A stretch of 64,000 nt of DNA, taken from the NCBI GenBank assembly GCA_963836425.1, contig CAWIJJ010000003.1:248001-312000 (forward strand), read 5' to 3'. Under the pieces are notes generated by a model. That model saw nothing but the letters and a program-made list of their open reading frames with translations, made no database searches and was not told the origin of the DNA. Below, one piece after another: positions 23,355 to 30,943 of the stretch; position 1 is the first letter of the stretch; every line of letters begins with the position of its first letter. A program made the translations under genes and the position numbers. The DNA comes from CAWIJJ01 sp963836425. Its GTDB lineage: Bacteria > Acidobacteriota > Terriglobia > Bryobacterales > Bryobacteraceae.

Positions 23355-24713
23355 TCAGAGGATGTACCGGCTCAGGTCCTGATCCTTGACGATATCGGCG
23401 AGTTGCTTGCGGACGTAGTTGGCGTCCACCTTCACGGTCTTCTTCTTGAGGTCGGGCCCTTCGAAGGAGACCTCTTCGAGAAGCTTCTCCATGATGGTGT
23501 GGAGACGGCGCGCGCCGATGTTTTCCGACCGCTCGTTGACGGAAGCGGCAAAGCCGGCCACCTCTTCGAGCGCATCGTCGGTGAGCACCAGCTTGATGCC
23601 TTCGGTTTCGAGCAAGGCGGTGTACTGCTTGGCAAGCGCGTTCTTCGGCTCTTTCAGAATGCGGATGAAGTCCTCGATGGTGAGGGACTTGAGCTCGACG
23701 CGAATGGGGAACCGGCCCTGCAACTCGGGGATGAGGTCGCTCGGTTTGGAGACGTGAAAGGCGCCCGCGGCGATGAACAGGATGTGATCCGTCCGGACAA
23801 AACCGAAGCGGGTGTTGACGGTGGTGCCTTCGACGATGGGGAGGATGTCCCGCTGCACGCCTTCGCGGCTCACATCGGGGCCATGACCGGATTCGCGGCC
23901 GGCGATCTTGTCGATCTCGTCAAGGAAGATGATGCCGCTCGATTCCACGCGCTCCAGGGCCACACGGGTCACCTGGTCCATATCGATGAGTTTCTGCTCC
24001 TCTTCCTGCACCAGGTAATCGAGGGCCTCGGCCACGCGCATACGACGCCGGCGGGTCTTCTGCCCAAACAGGTTGGGCAGCATGTCTTTGAGATTGATGC
24101 CCATTTCTTCGATGCCGGCATTGGTGGTGATCTCGAAGGTGGGATTGCGGTCTTTGACGTCGAGTTCGACGAGGCGCTCGTCGAGCTTGCCTTCGCGGAG
24201 GCGTTCGCGGAGTTTTTCGCGCGTGCGCTCGGCGCTCTCGCTCGGTTCGGCCTGCGGCGGCATGAGCAGGTCGAGCAGGCGGTCCTCGGCGTTGAGTTCG
24301 GCGCGGTCGGCGACTTCGTCCAGGCGCTCCTCGCGGACCATGTCGATCGAGATATCGACGAGATCGCGGATCATCGACTCGACGTCGCGGCCCACGTAGC
24401 CGACTTCGGTGAACTTGCTGGCTTCCACTTTGAGGAAAGGGGAATTGGCGAGGCGCGCCAGGCGACGGGCGAGTTCGGTCTTGCCGACGCCCGTGGGGCC
24501 GATCATGAGGATGTTCTTGGGCATCACCTCCTCGGCCATTTCCGGCGCGAGTTTCTGGCGGCGAATGCGGTTGCGCAGGGCGATGGCCACGGCGCGCTTG
24601 GCTTCGGCCTGCCCGACGACGTGCTTGTCGAGTTCACGAACGATTTCCCGGGGAGTCAGTTCATCGAGCAACGGCTCTTCGTCCACCGACTGTCCGGGAA
24701 GGTAAATGACCAT
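23355..24713 (-). CDS. hslU: ATP-dependent protease ATPase subunit HslU (ClpY)
   Basis: 452 residues (E. coli HslU has 443). It starts with TPREIVRELDKHVVGQ, followed by Walker A GPTGVGKTE, the pore-type sequence GYVGRDVES, a long I-domain (about 110-245), Walker B IIFLDEIDKIAGR, the sensor region GRFPIRVELKSL and the C-terminal docking tail DLSRYIL, which inserts into HslV to activate it. It unfolds substrates and feeds them to HslV. It begins 2 bases after the hslV stop, so the two are translated together. Confidence 0.97.
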   Translation of the reverse strand: MVIYLPGQSVDEEPLLDELTPREIVRELDKHVVGQAEAKRAVAIALRNRIRRQKLAPEMAEEVMPKNILMIGPTGVGKTELARRLARLANSPFLKVEASKFTEVGYVGRDVESMIRDLVDISIDMVREERLDEVADRAELNAEDRLLDLLMPPQAEPSESAERTREKLRERLREGKLDERLVELDVKDRNPTFEITTNAGIEEMGINLKDMLPNLFGQKTRRRRMRVAEALDYLVQEEEQKLIDMDQVTRVALERVESSGIIFLDEIDKIAGRESGHGPDVSREGVQRDILPIVEGTTVNTRFGFVRTDHILFIAAGAFHVSKPSDLIPELQGRFPIRVELKSLTIEDFIRILKEPKNALAKQYTALLETEGIKLVLTDDALEEVAGFAASVNERSENIGARRLHTIMEKLLEEVSFEGPDLKKKTVKVDANYVRKQLADIVKDQDLSRYIL

Positions 24714-24715
24714 GG

Positions 24716-25255
24716 TTACTCCAGTTCCTCAAAGCTCACTTTGTCGTTCGTATAGATGCAGATCTTGCCGGCGATCGACATCGCCTCTTCGGCGATGCGC
24801 CGGGACGAGAGCCTGGTATTGCGGAGCAGAGCGGTGGCGGCTGCCATGGCGAAGGGTCCGCCGGAGCCGATAGCGGCAACACCGTCGTCGGGTTCGATGA
24901 CGTCTCCGTTGCCGCTCACCAGGTACGTACTCTTGAGGTCGGCCACCAGCAGCAGGGCTTCGAGGTGACGGAGCACGCGGTCGGTTCGCCACTCCTTGGC
25001 GAGTTCCACGACCGAGCGGGAAAGATTGCCGTTGAACTGTTCCAGTTTCGACTCAAATCGCGAGAACAGCGCGAAGGCGTCGGCTGTGGAGCCGGCGAAC
25101 CCGGCGACGATCTTGTCGTTGTAGAGGCGGCGCAGTTTCTTGGCTGACGCTTTGATCACTTCGTGCCCGAGCGTGACCTGTCCATCTCCCGCCATCACGA
25201 CTTTATTATCGCGGCGGACGCACAGGACCGTCGTCGACCGTATTTTCGTTTGCAT
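24716..25255 (-). CDS. hslV: ATP-dependent protease proteolytic subunit HslV (ClpQ)
   Basis: 179 residues. The short propeptide MQTKIRS ends before TTVLCV, so the catalytic N-terminal Thr would be exposed on maturation. Further family sequence: NKVVMAGDGQVTLG, AGFAGSTADAFALF, LSGNGDV-like LVSGNGDVIEPDDGVAAIGSGG and ICIYTNDKVSFEEL. It forms the double-hexameric peptidase core working with HslU. The longer propeptide compared with E. coli is common outside proteobacteria. First gene of the hslVU operon. Confidence 0.97.
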   Translation of the reverse strand: MQTKIRSTTVLCVRRDNKVVMAGDGQVTLGHEVIKASAKKLRRLYNDKIVAGFAGSTADAFALFSRFESKLEQFNGNLSRSVVELAKEWRTDRVLRHLEALLLVADLKSTYLVSGNGDVIEPDDGVAAIGSGGPFAMAAATALLRNTRLSSRRIAEEAMSIAGKICIYTNDKVSFEELE

Positions 25256-25272
25256 CTTGTCCGTGTAGGACC

Positions 25273-25278
25273 ATTCTA
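25273..25278 (-). promoter_or_regulatory. Candidate -10 element of the hslVU promoter
   Basis: The minus strand has TAGAAT at this position (5 of 6 to TATAAT), 18 bases before the hslV ATG and in the short gap after nadB. The -35 region is not convincing, so the call is tentative. Confidence 0.3.
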
Positions 25279-25300
25279 ACGCACGGTGTTATGCGGTCTT

Positions 25301-26785
25301 CTAGCGAAAAGCCACGGCACAGTCGCCGCGCACCACGGAATGGCGCGCGTAGCCGGGCAGTTTGTCGGGAAAGTCCTGGCGAAAATGGGCGCCGCGGCTC
25401 TCGCGGCGGGCGAGGGCGCAGCGGGCGATGAGCCACGCGGCGAGGCCGACGTTCTCATCGAGGTACGGCTCCAGTTCCCGGCATGCCTGCTCGAGGCCGG
25501 CGGCGTCCCGAACAATGCCGCAGCATTCCCAGGCGATGCGCTGCACTTCGGCCGAAACCGAGGGGGGACCAGGCGTAAGCGGCGACTGCCAGTCCGGCTT
25601 CGGGGCGGCGGGCGCTTCCCGCATGACGCGGCCCGCGCGCGCGCCGAAGACGACTCCTTCGAGCAGCGAATTGCTGGCCAGGCGGTTGGCGCCGTGCACG
25701 CCGGTGCAGGCCACTTCGCCGGCGGCGAACAGGCCGGGCAGGCTGGTGCGTCCGTCGAGGTCCGTCCACACGCCGCCCATGGCGTAGTGTGCGGCAGGGG
25801 CCACCGGCGCGGCCTCGGTTTCAAGATTGATGCCGTAGCGCAAGCAGGTTTCGTAAATGCGCGGGAAGCGGCGGGAGACGAAGCCGGATTCGCGGTGGGT
25901 GAGGTCGAGCAGGACGTGGGGCGCGCCGGTGCGCCGCATTTCGACAACGATGGCGCGGGCCACGACGTCGCGCGGCGCCAGGTCCTTCATCTCGTGGTAG
26001 CGCTCCATGAACGTTTCGCCGCGGATGTTGCGCAGCCGCGCGCCTTCGCCGCGCAGCGCTTCGGAGAGGAGGAACCGCGGCGCGCCGTCCAGGTGCAGCG
26101 CGGTGGGATGGAACTGGACGAACTCGATGTCGCTGATTTCGGCCCCGGCGCGGTAGGCCATGGCAACACCGTCCCCGGTAGCCACGTCGGGATTGGTGGT
26201 GTTGCGGAATACGTTGCCCAGGCCTCCGGTTGCGAGGAGGACGGCGCGGGCATGGACGCGGGTTTCGGCCTGCTGCGCGGCGTCGAACAGGAGGGCGCCG
26301 GAGATGCGGTCGCCTCCGAGCAGGCCGGTGGTAGCGGCGTAGGTGCGGAACTCGATATTGCCGAGGGAGGCGGCTTTGAAGTAAAGCGCGCGCGCGATTT
26401 CGCGGCCGGTGGAATCGCCGTGCGCGTGCAGCACACGGTTGCGGCTGTGGGCGGCCTCGCGCGTGAAGGCGAGGCTGGAGCCCTGGCGGTCGAATTCCGC
26501 GCCCCAGTCGATCAGTTGCTGGATAGCGGCCGGACCTTCTTCAACCAGGGTGTGGACGGCGGCGCCGTCGCACAGGCCGTCGCCCGCGTACAGAGTGTCC
26601 TGCTCGTGCAGGCGCACCTCGTCGTCGTCGCTGAGGGCTACGGCGATTCCGCCCTGCGCATATTCGGACGAGGATTCGCGCAGGCTTTCCTTGGCAACAA
26701 CCAGGACGCTGCCCGCTTCGGCAAGCTCAATGGCAGCGCGAAGTCCCGCCACGCCGGCGCCGATGACCAGAAAATCGGGGCTCAT
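25301..26785 (-). CDS. nadB: L-aspartate oxidase
   Basis: 494 residues from ATG 26785. Dinucleotide-binding start DFLVIGAGVAGLRAAIELA, SSSEYAQGGIAVAL, then HSRNRVLHAHGDSTGREI and EFVQFHPTAL, LLSEALRGEGARLRN, HYAMGGVWTDLDGRTSLPGLFAAGEVACTGVHGANRLASNSLLE, all diagnostic of NadB within the succinate dehydrogenase flavoprotein family. It oxidises L-aspartate to iminoaspartate in de novo NAD synthesis. nadA and nadC are not in the window. C-terminal helical domain is slightly short. (Motifs quoted in pieces along the protein.). Confidence 0.95.
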   Translation of the reverse strand: MSPDFLVIGAGVAGLRAAIELAEAGSVLVVAKESLRESSSEYAQGGIAVALSDDDEVRLHEQDTLYAGDGLCDGAAVHTLVEEGPAAIQQLIDWGAEFDRQGSSLAFTREAAHSRNRVLHAHGDSTGREIARALYFKAASLGNIEFRTYAATTGLLGGDRISGALLFDAAQQAETRVHARAVLLATGGLGNVFRNTTNPDVATGDGVAMAYRAGAEISDIEFVQFHPTALHLDGAPRFLLSEALRGEGARLRNIRGETFMERYHEMKDLAPRDVVARAIVVEMRRTGAPHVLLDLTHRESGFVSRRFPRIYETCLRYGINLETEAAPVAPAAHYAMGGVWTDLDGRTSLPGLFAAGEVACTGVHGANRLASNSLLEGVVFGARAGRVMREAPAAPKPDWQSPLTPGPPSVSAEVQRIAWECCGIVRDAAGLEQACRELEPYLDENVGLAAWLIARCALARRESRGAHFRQDFPDKLPGYARHSVVRGDCAVAFR

Positions 26786-26831
26786 CTTCTTATTGCGATC
26801 ATAGCAAGGCTGGTCGGATAGACTACGGAGA

Positions 26832-27677
26832 ATGGGCAGCGACCCGCTTCCGCTCAACCGGCCGACAGCTGCGCTCGGGGTGCACAATGCCGTGCTGCGA
26901 GCGCGCGCGCGGCATCACGTGGTGAAAGACTTCGCCGGCCCGTTGTCCATCAAGTGCGTGACGGAGGGGACGGTGGCCTGGAAGACGGGTGGGCGAGAAC
27001 TGCCGGTGGATCGAAGCTCTTTTCTCGTGCTCAACGCGGGCGAACCGTACAGCATGGATATCGATTCTCGTGCGCCGGTGTCCACCCTGTGCGTGTTTTT
27101 CGCAAGCGGGTTCGTCGAGTCGGTGCGCGGCGCGATTGAAGGAGGCGAAATCGACGGCGGGCGGGCGCCGGCGGAGTTTCCGGAGCGGCTGCACCGGGCT
27201 GACGAGCGCATCGTGCCGCGGATGCACGCGATGGCCGCGGGGTGTTCCAAGCTCCGGTTGGACGAGCAATACCTGGCGCTGGCAGGCGACCTGCTGCGCC
27301 TCGACCGGGATTTCGCGCGGCGATTGCGGCTGCTGCCGGAACGTAAAGCGGCAACCCGGGAGGAGCTCTTCCGACGGGTGCGGCGGGGACAGGAATACCT
27401 GCACGCGAATGCCGCGGGAGAGCTGGACCTGGCCTCACTGGCGCGGGAGGCGGCGCTTTCCGTGTACCATTTTCACCGCACGTTCAAGCGGCTTTTCGGG
27501 GTCACGCCGCACAGGTACCTTACGGCTTTGCGGCTGGAGCGGGCGCGCGCGCTGCTCGGGGATCCCGAGTCGAGCATTGCCGGGGTTTGCAGCGCGGTAG
27601 GCTTTCAGAGCACGGCTTCGTTCAGCCTGCTGTTCCGCCGCACGTTCGGGACGCCGCCGTCGTCCTTTCGCAAATAA
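26832..27677 (+). CDS. AraC-family transcriptional regulator
   Basis: 281 residues. The N-terminal part (1-175) is a cupin-like sensor domain (VKDFAGPLSIKCVTEG, SSFLVLNAGEPYSMDI). The C-terminal 100 residues are the double helix-turn-helix of AraC: EYLHANAAGELDLASLA, SVYHFHRTFKRLFGVTPHRYL, RLERARALLGDPESSIAGV and GFQSTASFSLLFRRTFGTPP. It is divergent from nadB (starts 46 bases apart) and could share its promoter region. Ligand unknown. Confidence 0.9.
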   Translation: MGSDPLPLNRPTAALGVHNAVLRARARHHVVKDFAGPLSIKCVTEGTVAWKTGGRELPVDRSSFLVLNAGEPYSMDIDSRAPVSTLCVFFASGFVESVRGAIEGGEIDGGRAPAEFPERLHRADERIVPRMHAMAAGCSKLRLDEQYLALAGDLLRLDRDFARRLRLLPERKAATREELFRRVRRGQEYLHANAAGELDLASLAREAALSVYHFHRTFKRLFGVTPHRYLTALRLERARALLGDPESSIAGVCSAVGFQSTASFSLLFRRTFGTPPSSFRK

Positions 27678-27724
27678 GCAAGATCCGATAAGCCGGCCGC
27701 GGGCCCGGGGGCGATAATGCGGGG

Positions 27725-28369
27725 ATGAACGACACGCTCTTCGATGCCATCCGGCAGGGAGACGCCGGCGAGGTGCGGCGCCTGCTGGCGGCGGATCCGC
27801 AACTCGCGGAGGCCCGAAACGCGGACGGCGCTTCCGCGGTCCTGTGGTCTGTCTACACGCGGCACGCCGACCTGGCCGGCTTGCTGCTCGGCGGGCGCGA
27901 GCCGGATTTCTACGAAGCCTGCGCGCTGGGCGGAAAGGAGCGCGTGGAGACACTGCTGCGGGGGAACCCGGCGCTGGCACGCGGCTTTTCGCCGGACGGT
28001 TTCAGCGCGCTGGCGCTGGCGTTGTTTTTCGGCCACGTCGAGATCGCCCGGCTGCTGCTGGACGGCGGCGCGGACGTGAACGCGCCATCCACCAATGCGA
28101 TCCGGGTCTCCCCGCTGCATTCGGCGGTGGCGGGCGGCAAGCCGGAACTGGTGGACCTGCTGCTCAGCCGCGGCGCAGCGCCCGATCCGGTGGAGTTTCT
28201 GGAAGCGACGCCGCTGCATTCGGCGGCAGCGAGCGGGAATGTAGAGATGGTGGAGAGCCTGCTGAAAGCCGGAGCCGACCGGGGGCGAAGAACGAAAGAC
28301 GGAAAGACGGCCGCCGAACTGGCGCGGCAGAACGGTCACGAAGAGGCGGCGCGGCGGCTGGAGAACTGA
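27725..28369 (+). CDS. Ankyrin-repeat protein
   Basis: 214 residues made almost entirely of ankyrin repeats: AIRQGDAGEVRRLLAADP, NADGASAVLWSVYTRHADLAGLLL, SPDGFSALALALFFGHVEIARLLLDGGADVN, RVSPLHSAVAGGKPELVDLLLSRGA, ATPLHSAAASGNVEMVESLLKAGAD and KDGKTAAELARQNGHEEAARRL. There is no signal peptide or membrane helix, so it is likely a cytoplasmic protein-protein interaction module. It follows the AraC gene by 47 bases in the same direction; a functional link is not evident. (Motifs given as separate pieces.). Confidence 0.88.
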   Translation: MNDTLFDAIRQGDAGEVRRLLAADPQLAEARNADGASAVLWSVYTRHADLAGLLLGGREPDFYEACALGGKERVETLLRGNPALARGFSPDGFSALALALFFGHVEIARLLLDGGADVNAPSTNAIRVSPLHSAVAGGKPELVDLLLSRGAAPDPVEFLEATPLHSAAASGNVEMVESLLKAGADRGRRTKDGKTAAELARQNGHEEAARRLEN

Positions 28370-28380
28370 CGGGGACGGAC

Positions 28381-29040
28381 CTATTTCTCCGGCGTCAGGC
28401 TGATTTCTTTGAACCACACGGTGGCGGCGCCTCCGTGGTGCTGGACGGCGATGTAGCCGCTGTCGGGACGGGGGCCGCGTTCGGGTTCATACTGGCCCTT
28501 TTTGGGAGGCACGGGGGACACGCCATCGTAATCGGTGACGAACACGCCGTTGAGCTTGACGATGGTGCGCGGGCCTTTCATGGTGATTTCCAGGGTGTTC
28601 CATTCACCTACCGGTTTCGAGGGCTTCGCCTTGGCCTGCGTCATGGAGTAGAGGACGCCGGTGCGGTGGTAGTCGTCTCCGGAGTCGTCGATCTGCACTT
28701 CGATGCCTTTGTTGATGGCGTCGTCTTCGGATTTGGGCTCAATGGGGATGCGGATGAAGATACCGGAGTTGGCGTTGGGCGCGGAGACTTTGTAGACCAC
28801 GCGCAGGGTGGCGTTGCCGATTTTCTGGCGCGTATACCAGAGGTCGTCTTCCGGGGCGTCGGGCTTGGACACCAGCAGGCCGTTCTCGATCTTAAATCCG
28901 GGCTCCTGGCCGGCGGGGGCACCTTCGTGGCGGGGGATGCGGGCCCAGCCGGAGAGGTCCTTGCCGTTGAACAGTTGTTTAGTCTGAGCGGAGAGCGCGG
29001 CGGAAGCGATCAATAGAATGAATGCGCACCAGCGGATCAT
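28381..29040 (-). CDS. Secreted DUF1080 (3-keto-disaccharide hydrolase-like) protein
   Basis: 219 residues from ATG 29040, with a signal peptide (CAFILLIASAALSAQ). The DUF1080 concanavalin-like lectin/glucanase domain fills the rest: QLFNGKDLSGWARI at the start, SGIFIRIP in the middle, NKGIEVQIDDSG, GEWNTLEI and TVWFKEISLTPE at the end. Members of the family include 3-keto-glucoside hydrolases and are expanded in acidobacteria and planctomycetes. Periplasmic action on oxidised disaccharides is likely but not provable here. Convergent with the ankyrin gene, stops 12 bases apart. Confidence 0.85.
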   Translation of the reverse strand: MIRWCAFILLIASAALSAQTKQLFNGKDLSGWARIPRHEGAPAGQEPGFKIENGLLVSKPDAPEDDLWYTRQKIGNATLRVVYKVSAPNANSGIFIRIPIEPKSEDDAINKGIEVQIDDSGDDYHRTGVLYSMTQAKAKPSKPVGEWNTLEITMKGPRTIVKLNGVFVTDYDGVSPVPPKKGQYEPERGPRPDSGYIAVQHHGGAATVWFKEISLTPEK

Positions 29041-29067
29041 TCCGACACGGTACACCCGCGCGCGGGT

Positions 29068-29337
29068 TCAGCGCAAGAAAGGCGCCACACAGCGGAGGAG
29101 TGAACGGCGGGGAACGCACACCACAACGAACGAGAGCGGGACGGCGGGGTAGAACACCCACTGAGGCGGGTCGAGCGCGGCGACGGCGGCGAGAGTCGCG
29201 ACGGCGAGGGCGGCCCAGTAGAGGCGCATCCAGCGGGGCGCGGGGCGCGCGGTTTCGCGGGGGAGGTTCGCCGCGACGCGGGCGGCGAAGTAGGGCGACA
29301 GTTCGGGTGGAGGGAACAGGCGCCGGAGGTCATCCAT
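29068..29337 (-). CDS. Small membrane protein, probable anti-sigma partner of the adjacent ECF sigma factor
   Basis: 89 residues. A soluble N-terminus (MDDLRRLFPPPELSPYFAARV) is followed by two hydrophobic segments at about 40-57 and 60-76. There is no zinc-binding HxxxCxxC motif of classical ZAS anti-sigma factors. Its ATG at 29337 overlaps the sigma-factor stop by 8 bases, so expression is coupled. The anti-sigma role is inferred from this arrangement and from the short cytosolic N-terminus plus membrane region. Confidence 0.6.
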   Translation of the reverse strand: MDDLRRLFPPPELSPYFAARVAANLPRETARPAPRWMRLYWAALAVATLAAVAALDPPQWVFYPAVPLSFVVVCVPRRSLLRCVAPFLR

Positions 29338-29872
29338 GGGTCAACTCCTTTTCCATCATTTTACGGGCGCGAGCGAGGTAGGATTTGGACGTTCCGGGGG
29401 CCACGCCGGTAAGCTCTTCGATTTCGGCGAGGGAACAGTCGAGCCAATAGTGCAGGTGCAGGAGCGTGCGGTATAGCTCGGGCAGGGTTTCCAGGGCGGC
29501 GAGGAGTTCGCGACGGCGGGCGGCGTCTTCGAGATCGCGGTGGGGGTTGGACGGCCCGGCGAGTTTTTCAAGGGCGGATTCAGGCAGGGCGGGGCGGCGG
29601 AAGCGGGCGCGGCGGCGGTGGTCGGCGGCGCGGTTCCAGGCGATGCGGTAGAGCCAGGTGGAGAAGCGGGCCTCCTCGCGGAAGCCCGAGAGCTTGCGGT
29701 AGACCTGCAGGAAGACGTCCTGGGTCACCTCTTCCGCTTCGGAGGAATAGCCCGGTCCGAGGACGGCGGCGACGACGCGGAGAACGCGGGCCTGGTGGCG
29801 TTCCACCAGGAGCCGGAACAGGTCGGGATCGCCGGCAGTACGGAACGCGCGGAGGATCTGCGCGTCTTCCAT
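29330..29872 (-). CDS. ECF-type RNA polymerase sigma factor
   Basis: 180 residues from ATG 29872. Region 2 spans about 5-80 (FRLLVERHQARVLRVVAAVL, EEVTQDVFLQVYRKLSGF, FSTWLYRIAWNRAADHRRR) and region 4 about 115-175 (LLAALETLPELYRTLLHLHYW, CSLAEIEELTGVAPGTSKSYLARARKMM). No region 3 or long extension, as in ECF sigma factors. Its start overlaps the stop of the DUF6249 gene (TAATG), and its end overlaps the small membrane protein, so the three form a tightly coupled operon. Signal and targets unknown. Confidence 0.93.
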   Translation of the reverse strand: MEDAQILRAFRTAGDPDLFRLLVERHQARVLRVVAAVLGPGYSSEAEEVTQDVFLQVYRKLSGFREEARFSTWLYRIAWNRAADHRRRARFRRPALPESALEKLAGPSNPHRDLEDAARRRELLAALETLPELYRTLLHLHYWLDCSLAEIEELTGVAPGTSKSYLARARKMMEKELTHG

Positions 29873-30279
29873 TAGCGGCGGGTGAGGAAATAGTGCAGCC
29901 ACAGGCCGATTCCAAAGGCGACGGCAACGAGCCAGCCCCACGGTTCATCATACTGATCCCCGGGAAGCAGTCTCTTGGTGGTGAGCATCATGGCGAGGAA
30001 CCCGCCCAGGCCGACGGTGATGAAGATGGCGCCCACGCCGAGCGGCCAGCGGGGGTTCAGTTTAGCGCCGCTCCAGGCGGTATGGAAGGAGCCGCGGTCG
30101 TACTCGGGCAGTTCGGGCAGCGCCACGCCCTTTTCGATGGCCAACAGGCGTTCCTTGTGGATGCGGTCGATCATACGCTCCCGCCGTTGGCCGCGGATGA
30201 ACCAGACGATCAAGACGAAGATTGCCCAGCCGAAGACCCAGACGATGGTGAAGCCGGCGCTACCGTAATCGATATTCAC
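29872..30279 (-). CDS. DUF6249-like membrane protein in the ECF sigma operon
   Basis: 135 residues. N-terminal transmembrane helix (about 8-28, FTIVWVFGWAIFVLIVWFI), a basic/amphipathic cytosolic segment RGQRRERMIDRIHKERLLAIEKG, and two more helices (GVGAIFITVGLGGFLAMML; GWLVAVAFGIGLWLHYF) ending in RR. This pattern, with HKERLLAIEKGVALPELP, fits the DUF6249 type of protein often found next to ECF sigma factors. Bases 29990-30163 of this gene are the source of the diverged copies in the repeat region just upstream. The start ATG 30279 has GGAGG nearby. Confidence 0.75.
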   Translation of the reverse strand: MNIDYGSAGFTIVWVFGWAIFVLIVWFIRGQRRERMIDRIHKERLLAIEKGVALPELPEYDRGSFHTAWSGAKLNPRWPLGVGAIFITVGLGGFLAMMLTTKRLLPGDQYDEPWGWLVAVAFGIGLWLHYFLTRR

Positions 30280-30303
30280 GCGATTGCCTCCTGCGCATAA
30301 GAC

Positions 30304-30492
30304 GGGGGCAGGCGCGGCGCGGTGGCAGGGGAGTACGCGATCAATGGCCGCCGGCGCCGGGCTTCAGTTGATCGCCATCGAGTTCCCGGCGCAGCTCCTG
30401 GTGAACATGCTCGGACAGCAAGCCCTGGCGGGAGAGGAAATAGTATGGCGAGGAACCCGCCGAGGCCGACGGTGATGAAGATGGCGCCCACG
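30304..30492. repeat. Repeat unit copy 1 (antiporter 3' end plus DUF6249 fragment)
   Basis: First copy of the 189-base composite unit. Bases 30304-30437 equal the antiporter 3' end at 30907-31040; 30445-30492 equal the start of the duplicated DUF6249 interior. It lies immediately upstream of the intact DUF6249 gene. Confidence 0.85.
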
Positions 30493-30617
30493 CCGAGGGG
30501 CCAGCGGGGGTTCAGTTTAGTGCCGCTCCAGGCAGTATGGAAGGAGCCGCGGTCGTACTCGGGCAGTTCGGGAAGCGCCACGCCCTTTTCGATGGCCGCC
30601 AGGCGTTCCTTGTGGAT

Positions 30618-30806
30618 GGGGGCAGGCGCGGCGCGGTGGCAGGGGAGTACGCGATCAATGGCCGCCGGCGCCGGGCTTCAGTTGATCGCCATCGAGTTCC
30701 CGGCGCAGCTCCTGGTGAACATGCTCGGACAGCAAGCCCTGGCGGGAGAGGAAATAGTATGGCGAGGAACCCGCCGAGGCCGACGGTGATGAAGATGGCG
30801 CCCACG
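30618..30806. repeat. Repeat unit copy 2 (antiporter 3' end plus DUF6249 fragment)
   Basis: Second copy of the composite unit, identical to copy 1 over its length, 314 bases further on. It ends at cccacg, where the sequence becomes a scrambled remnant before the antiporter gene's own 3' end. Confidence 0.85.
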
Positions 30807-30943
30807 GAGCGTACTGCGGGTCAGTTCGGGCAGCGCCAGCGTATGAGCCGCTTATTCGAGGAGTCGGGCAGCGCGTTCCTTTTCGATGGCCGCCTGCGCA
30901 TTAGACGGGGGCAGGCGCGGCGCGGTGGCAGGGGAGTACGCGA

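Larger units (their letters stand above)
30280..30943. repeat. Nested duplication made of pieces of the DUF6249 gene and of the antiporter 3' end
   Basis: 664 bases between two genes without an intact gene. A 134-base segment beginning gggggcaggcgcggcg occurs three times: 30304-30437, 30618-30751 and 30907-31040. The third contains the true stop and last codons of the antiporter gene. Between the copies lie copies of the DUF6249 gene interior: 30445-30618 matches 29990-30163 at roughly 95%, a shorter piece 30759-30806 repeats its first part, and 30808-30906 is a scrambled remnant. Copies one and two are identical over 189 bases (30304-30492 and 30618-30806). Short fusion reading frames exist, for example a GTG frame at 30581-30276 on the minus strand. 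Confidence 0.85.
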
